From Oxyruncus cristatus (Eukaryota; Chordata; Aves; Passeriformes; Cotingidae): 64,000 bases of DNA. The DNA lies in contig VXAY01005987.1 in the NCBI GenBank assembly GCA_013399855.1, positions 776,208-840,207 on the forward strand, written 5' to 3'. Below the pieces are notes generated by a model, which searched no databases, was not told where the DNA came from, and was given only the letters and a program-made list of their open reading frames with translations. Made by a program: the position numbers and the translations under genes. Below, piece by piece: positions 60,801 through 64,000 of this stretch (position 1 is its first letter; the number at the start of each line of letters is the position of its first letter).

Positions 60801-63800
60801 CATATCTCCTCTTCTAAAATAAAATAAATTTAAAAAAAAAATAAAAAAGTGAAAATGCCTGACAAGTGGAACTGAATGCTCATGGTTCAAGTCTTGCTTT
60901 TATTGCCTTGCTATTACAGTAAGACATATCAAAACAGATTAAGAAGGCTAATGCTGAATTATGCAGAAATCAGTAGTACAGAATTACTGTGGGAAAACCA
61001 AGCAGTCTGTCAAACTGCCTGTAGAGAACTTAGGAGTATCTGGGGCATTTGCCAGATAATAACCACTGAGCATTTATTTCCACAGAATCATCTATCATCC
61101 TAATTTTTTAGGATCTCTAAAGTCACTTATACAGATAGAATGCTTCCACATAAATTTTCATTCATTGAAATATACCATTAAGATGGTCAAAACTATATAC
61201 AAATTCAAAATGTGGTGAATAAATTTGGATGAACGTAGAACTGAACTCTTAAAGGGATGCCATGATTCATCTGTCACATTTTACTTTCTTGGGTTGGTTT
61301 CCCAGCAGCCATTCACAGAACTGGAAAAGAAGACGCACCTCCATCTTATAATTTAGATACTGTAATGACATACAGTTTCAAATCTAGTATTTCGACAGCT
61401 CTATCTGAAGCATTTGGGGACTTCTTCACCTCCTCCATACTAAAAATCCAAATGCAAAAAGATTAGAGGTAAATTACAGGAACTGTGTGGAGGTAAAAGT
61501 AATAGGTAGAGCACAACAAGCAGAAACAAAACAGCATGACTTCCATTTCTCTGATTTTAAAGACTGTAGCCCTAGTTCCTGAGAGCACTCTGGACAAGGA
61601 AGGCTATGGGAAGCAATACCTAAGTCCCCCTGGTGCTCTTGACCAGACCCTCCCTGTCTCCATCCTGCACCAACCACTGTTCCTGTCACCTGGTTCTAGC
61701 CAAAATACACTTGCTTTCATCTAACTCAGCTCCTTTCCTTACCTACAAATCATCTACCAGAGGCTTCTATTTCCATCTGCATCACATTTTGCATGACACC
61801 ATTGGCCACAGCATGTGCTGTACTGAGTCAGGCTATGCCTTACAGACCGCATTAGATTTCTGTAACAAAACAACACATGGGCATTCTTAGGGAGTTTATC
61901 AGAACTACTCCCCAGATGTCTAGATATATCAAGCTTGATGAATAGGAACAATTCGTGCAGCTGCATGATACAGAGTAGCTCTATATGTAGCTCAAGAGCA
62001 GGAATGACTCCAGTCCACCACATCTTTCTTATGTAGTCCAAACAAAGTCAGGTTCCTACTGAGTTCCTTTGCTGATTGCTAAAGGAGCACAGCTGCCACA
62101 TAAATTAGCAAGTTAAGTAAATCAGTTGAAGCCAATCTGAATATTTAATCCCAGCATGGAGTTCCACTATGTGCATTCACAAACATAAGGTAACTGTCTT
62201 CAAGACTTGGTGAAATTGTCATTTTAATAACTAAGCAATCTAAATTTGGTATTAAAATAGAAATTATATTCCTATATTACCAAACTTTCTTCACACTAGA
62301 AAAGATGCTTTAGATAACAGCTGTTGTTTTGCTGGAAACTGAGCACACTATCACTTCATTCTAGACAACAAAAGTATCTGCTTTCATTTGTTAAAGTAAA
62401 ACAGAGCTACCAAACCAAGTTTATCAATTACCTGTCAAATTATAGTACCCTTAGAAGCCTATCCTCCGAATCCTCAATTATTTCTTCCTACCCACGTCTG
62501 TGCAAGCTGTTGAAAGAAGCTGAGTTTAATTTATCTAGTACTTTTTCTGGCTCCCATTCTAACTCGGGGATGATGTACCCGCCAGCAGACACAGGAACCT
62601 CCCCGCTGCAGTGGTACTGGATCCACCTCCATCTCTGAGCATCAGTATCTCTCACCTTTCAAGAGCAGAAAAGCCAGCCTAGGATTAATGCAGTTTCCAA
62701 AAAACTCACATTGGCAGCTACTGTAGAGCCCCATAAGGCTGAATGACCTGAAATAGATTTCTGCAAGTTAAAGAGAACACAAAAGAGTATTTCGGGCTAT
62801 TGATCACACCCCTGCAATTCTATAAAATGTGTTTCAGTTTTTGTAGTCAATGCAAATAACTGAGAGCACGTGTTGTCCCTAATTATTCCCCAGTGCTTTA
62901 CCCTGCCATTAAAGCCTTTTTTCTAACATTCAGCTGTTAGGCAATGACGTAGCAAAGAATTGCTGCACATCAAAGGAGTAATTTTTTTGCTCGGGATACT
63001 TACATTTAGACATTAGTTTTACATCTGAATCAGGCCTTATCATGGCAAAAAAATTATTAATTGATCAACTATTCTATTTTGTATAGTTGTAAAAATTACA
63101 TTATCACATGCACATATTACTTGAAACAAATTGATCTGATCATGCTGGTTAACTACATACATGTTCACAAATTACCTTACAAAACTGTCCCTTTTAAAGG
63201 CCAACAAATGAATGTCACACCAAGTAACAACTTCATTTCTCCATGTCAGAGATTCCCTATCCAGCAAAAGAATACCACAGAAGGAATCAAAAAGATCTTT
63301 CTGTAAATTTGTATGCAGATACAGAACAGAAATATCAAATTATCACATTCAAGTTCTGCCCTTTTTCCATAATCCATATACTAATAAGGAATAGATTAAG
63401 TATTTCCCAGTTCTCCATTTCAGAAAGACTTTGAATGTTTCAAATCAGGCAACAAAAGTAATGTCTCTGATCAAAGAAGACATGGGATTCCCTTTGCACC
63501 CCTTCACCCTCACTTCTCAGAACCTCTCATACTGGAAGGAAAACCAGTTTGTATTTGGTGAACAGGGGGTGGGAAGCTAAGACACTTATTAACTTTCAAG
63601 TGTTGGCCAACATGAATCTCAGGACACCACTCTGAACCTCCAAGAGACAGGAACATCCTTAGGTACATGTTGTGCTCCCACAGTAACACATCTGTGTTCA
63701 GGCAGCAAACGCACCGGTACTTTTAAGTTCTACCAACATCCCCTTCATACAGCCTAAGAAGACTGTAATTGTAACACTGTAGTCAAAATGCAATTCATTC

Positions 63801-64000
63801 AAGCCACCTGCATGTATAAATTCTTCCATAATATACATTGCTTGAACCATGTCTGAAGAGTCCTTTGTGGGCATTGTGAACAAACAGAATGGCTTCTTTC
63901 CCTAAGACCTAAAATAAACATACAATAAACATAAATTTAGTTGGGAGTTATTTTAATGCACAAACAGGATGGTAAGCATACTAGCAAAATAGGTCAGCAG
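54801..64000. other. Unique AT-rich sequence, no gene recognised
   Basis: No transposable element, RNA gene or domain-bearing frame recognised. There is a TA/CA microsatellite at 55330-55360, a modest GC-richer patch at 59995-60185, and a strong plus-strand pyrimidine tract ending in TAG at 55690 followed by 15 open codons. The longest frame (62324-62638, 104 codons) is featureless. Confidence 0.6.
55330..55360. repeat. TA/CA microsatellite with dyad symmetry
   Basis: Alternating purine-pyrimidine tgtgtatgtatatatacatatatatacaca-type sequence, largely self-complementary. Confidence 0.85.

Noticed and set aside
1..64000. The many 60-150-codon open frames as genes
   Set aside because: They occur at similar density on both strands, overlap each other and show no domain, start context or splice consistency. 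This is expected by chance in a 64-kb eukaryotic window. Only frames matching LINE proteins were kept.
1..64000. CRISPR array, operon, phage or other bacterial-type system
   Set aside because: No direct-repeat/spacer periodicity, ribosome-binding-site-led gene series or prophage genes; the repeats present are vertebrate retroelements.

Overview
The window looks like part of a bird nuclear genome, most likely a passerine. It is AT-rich, full of stops in every frame, and scattered with CR1 retrotransposon pieces. It also holds a short tRNA-Ile-headed SINE with a CR1-type tail, the architecture described as TguSINE1 in zebra finch. I found no intact protein-coding gene, rRNA, functional tRNA or CRISPR array. 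The stretch is best read as an intergenic desert or the inside of very long introns. A few isolated exon-like signals are listed as leads only.

Layout: 1-5051 is unique AT-rich DNA. 5052-5694 is a probable solo LTR of an endogenous retrovirus, with a 12-N gap inside. 10673-11142 is an exact tandem duplication of a 234-bp unit. Short CR1 3' ends lie at 17483-17556 (+), 28615-28692 (-) and 47298-47573 (-). 21205-21345 is the tRNA-Ile/CR1-tailed SINE. 21640-22921 is a 5'-truncated, internally deleted RTE-type LINE bounded by a perfect 12-bp target-site duplication. 33786-34990 is the 3' half of a CR1 (reverse transcriptase plus 3' UTR, + strand). 37635-38745 is a CR1 endonuclease fragment with no 3' end (- strand). 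42878-44375 is a CR1 whose 5' region and ORF1 are joined straight to its 3' end (- strand). The remainder is unique sequence with microsatellites, one long A/C-only tract, G-quadruplex motifs and a few GC-richer patches of unknown origin.

How the parts relate: the SINE has its own pol III promoter (box A intact, box B decayed) and ends in the same motif as the CR1 3' UTR at 34930-34990, so that CR1 subfamily is its likely mobilising partner. None of the LINE copies can be active. The CR1 reverse transcriptase has FADG in place of the catalytic FADD, the RTE copy has lost its palm domain, and the other two CR1 copies lack reverse transcriptase altogether. The RTE copy may belong to, or resemble, the AviRTE group known from several bird lineages and filarial nematodes. 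Only a database comparison can settle that.
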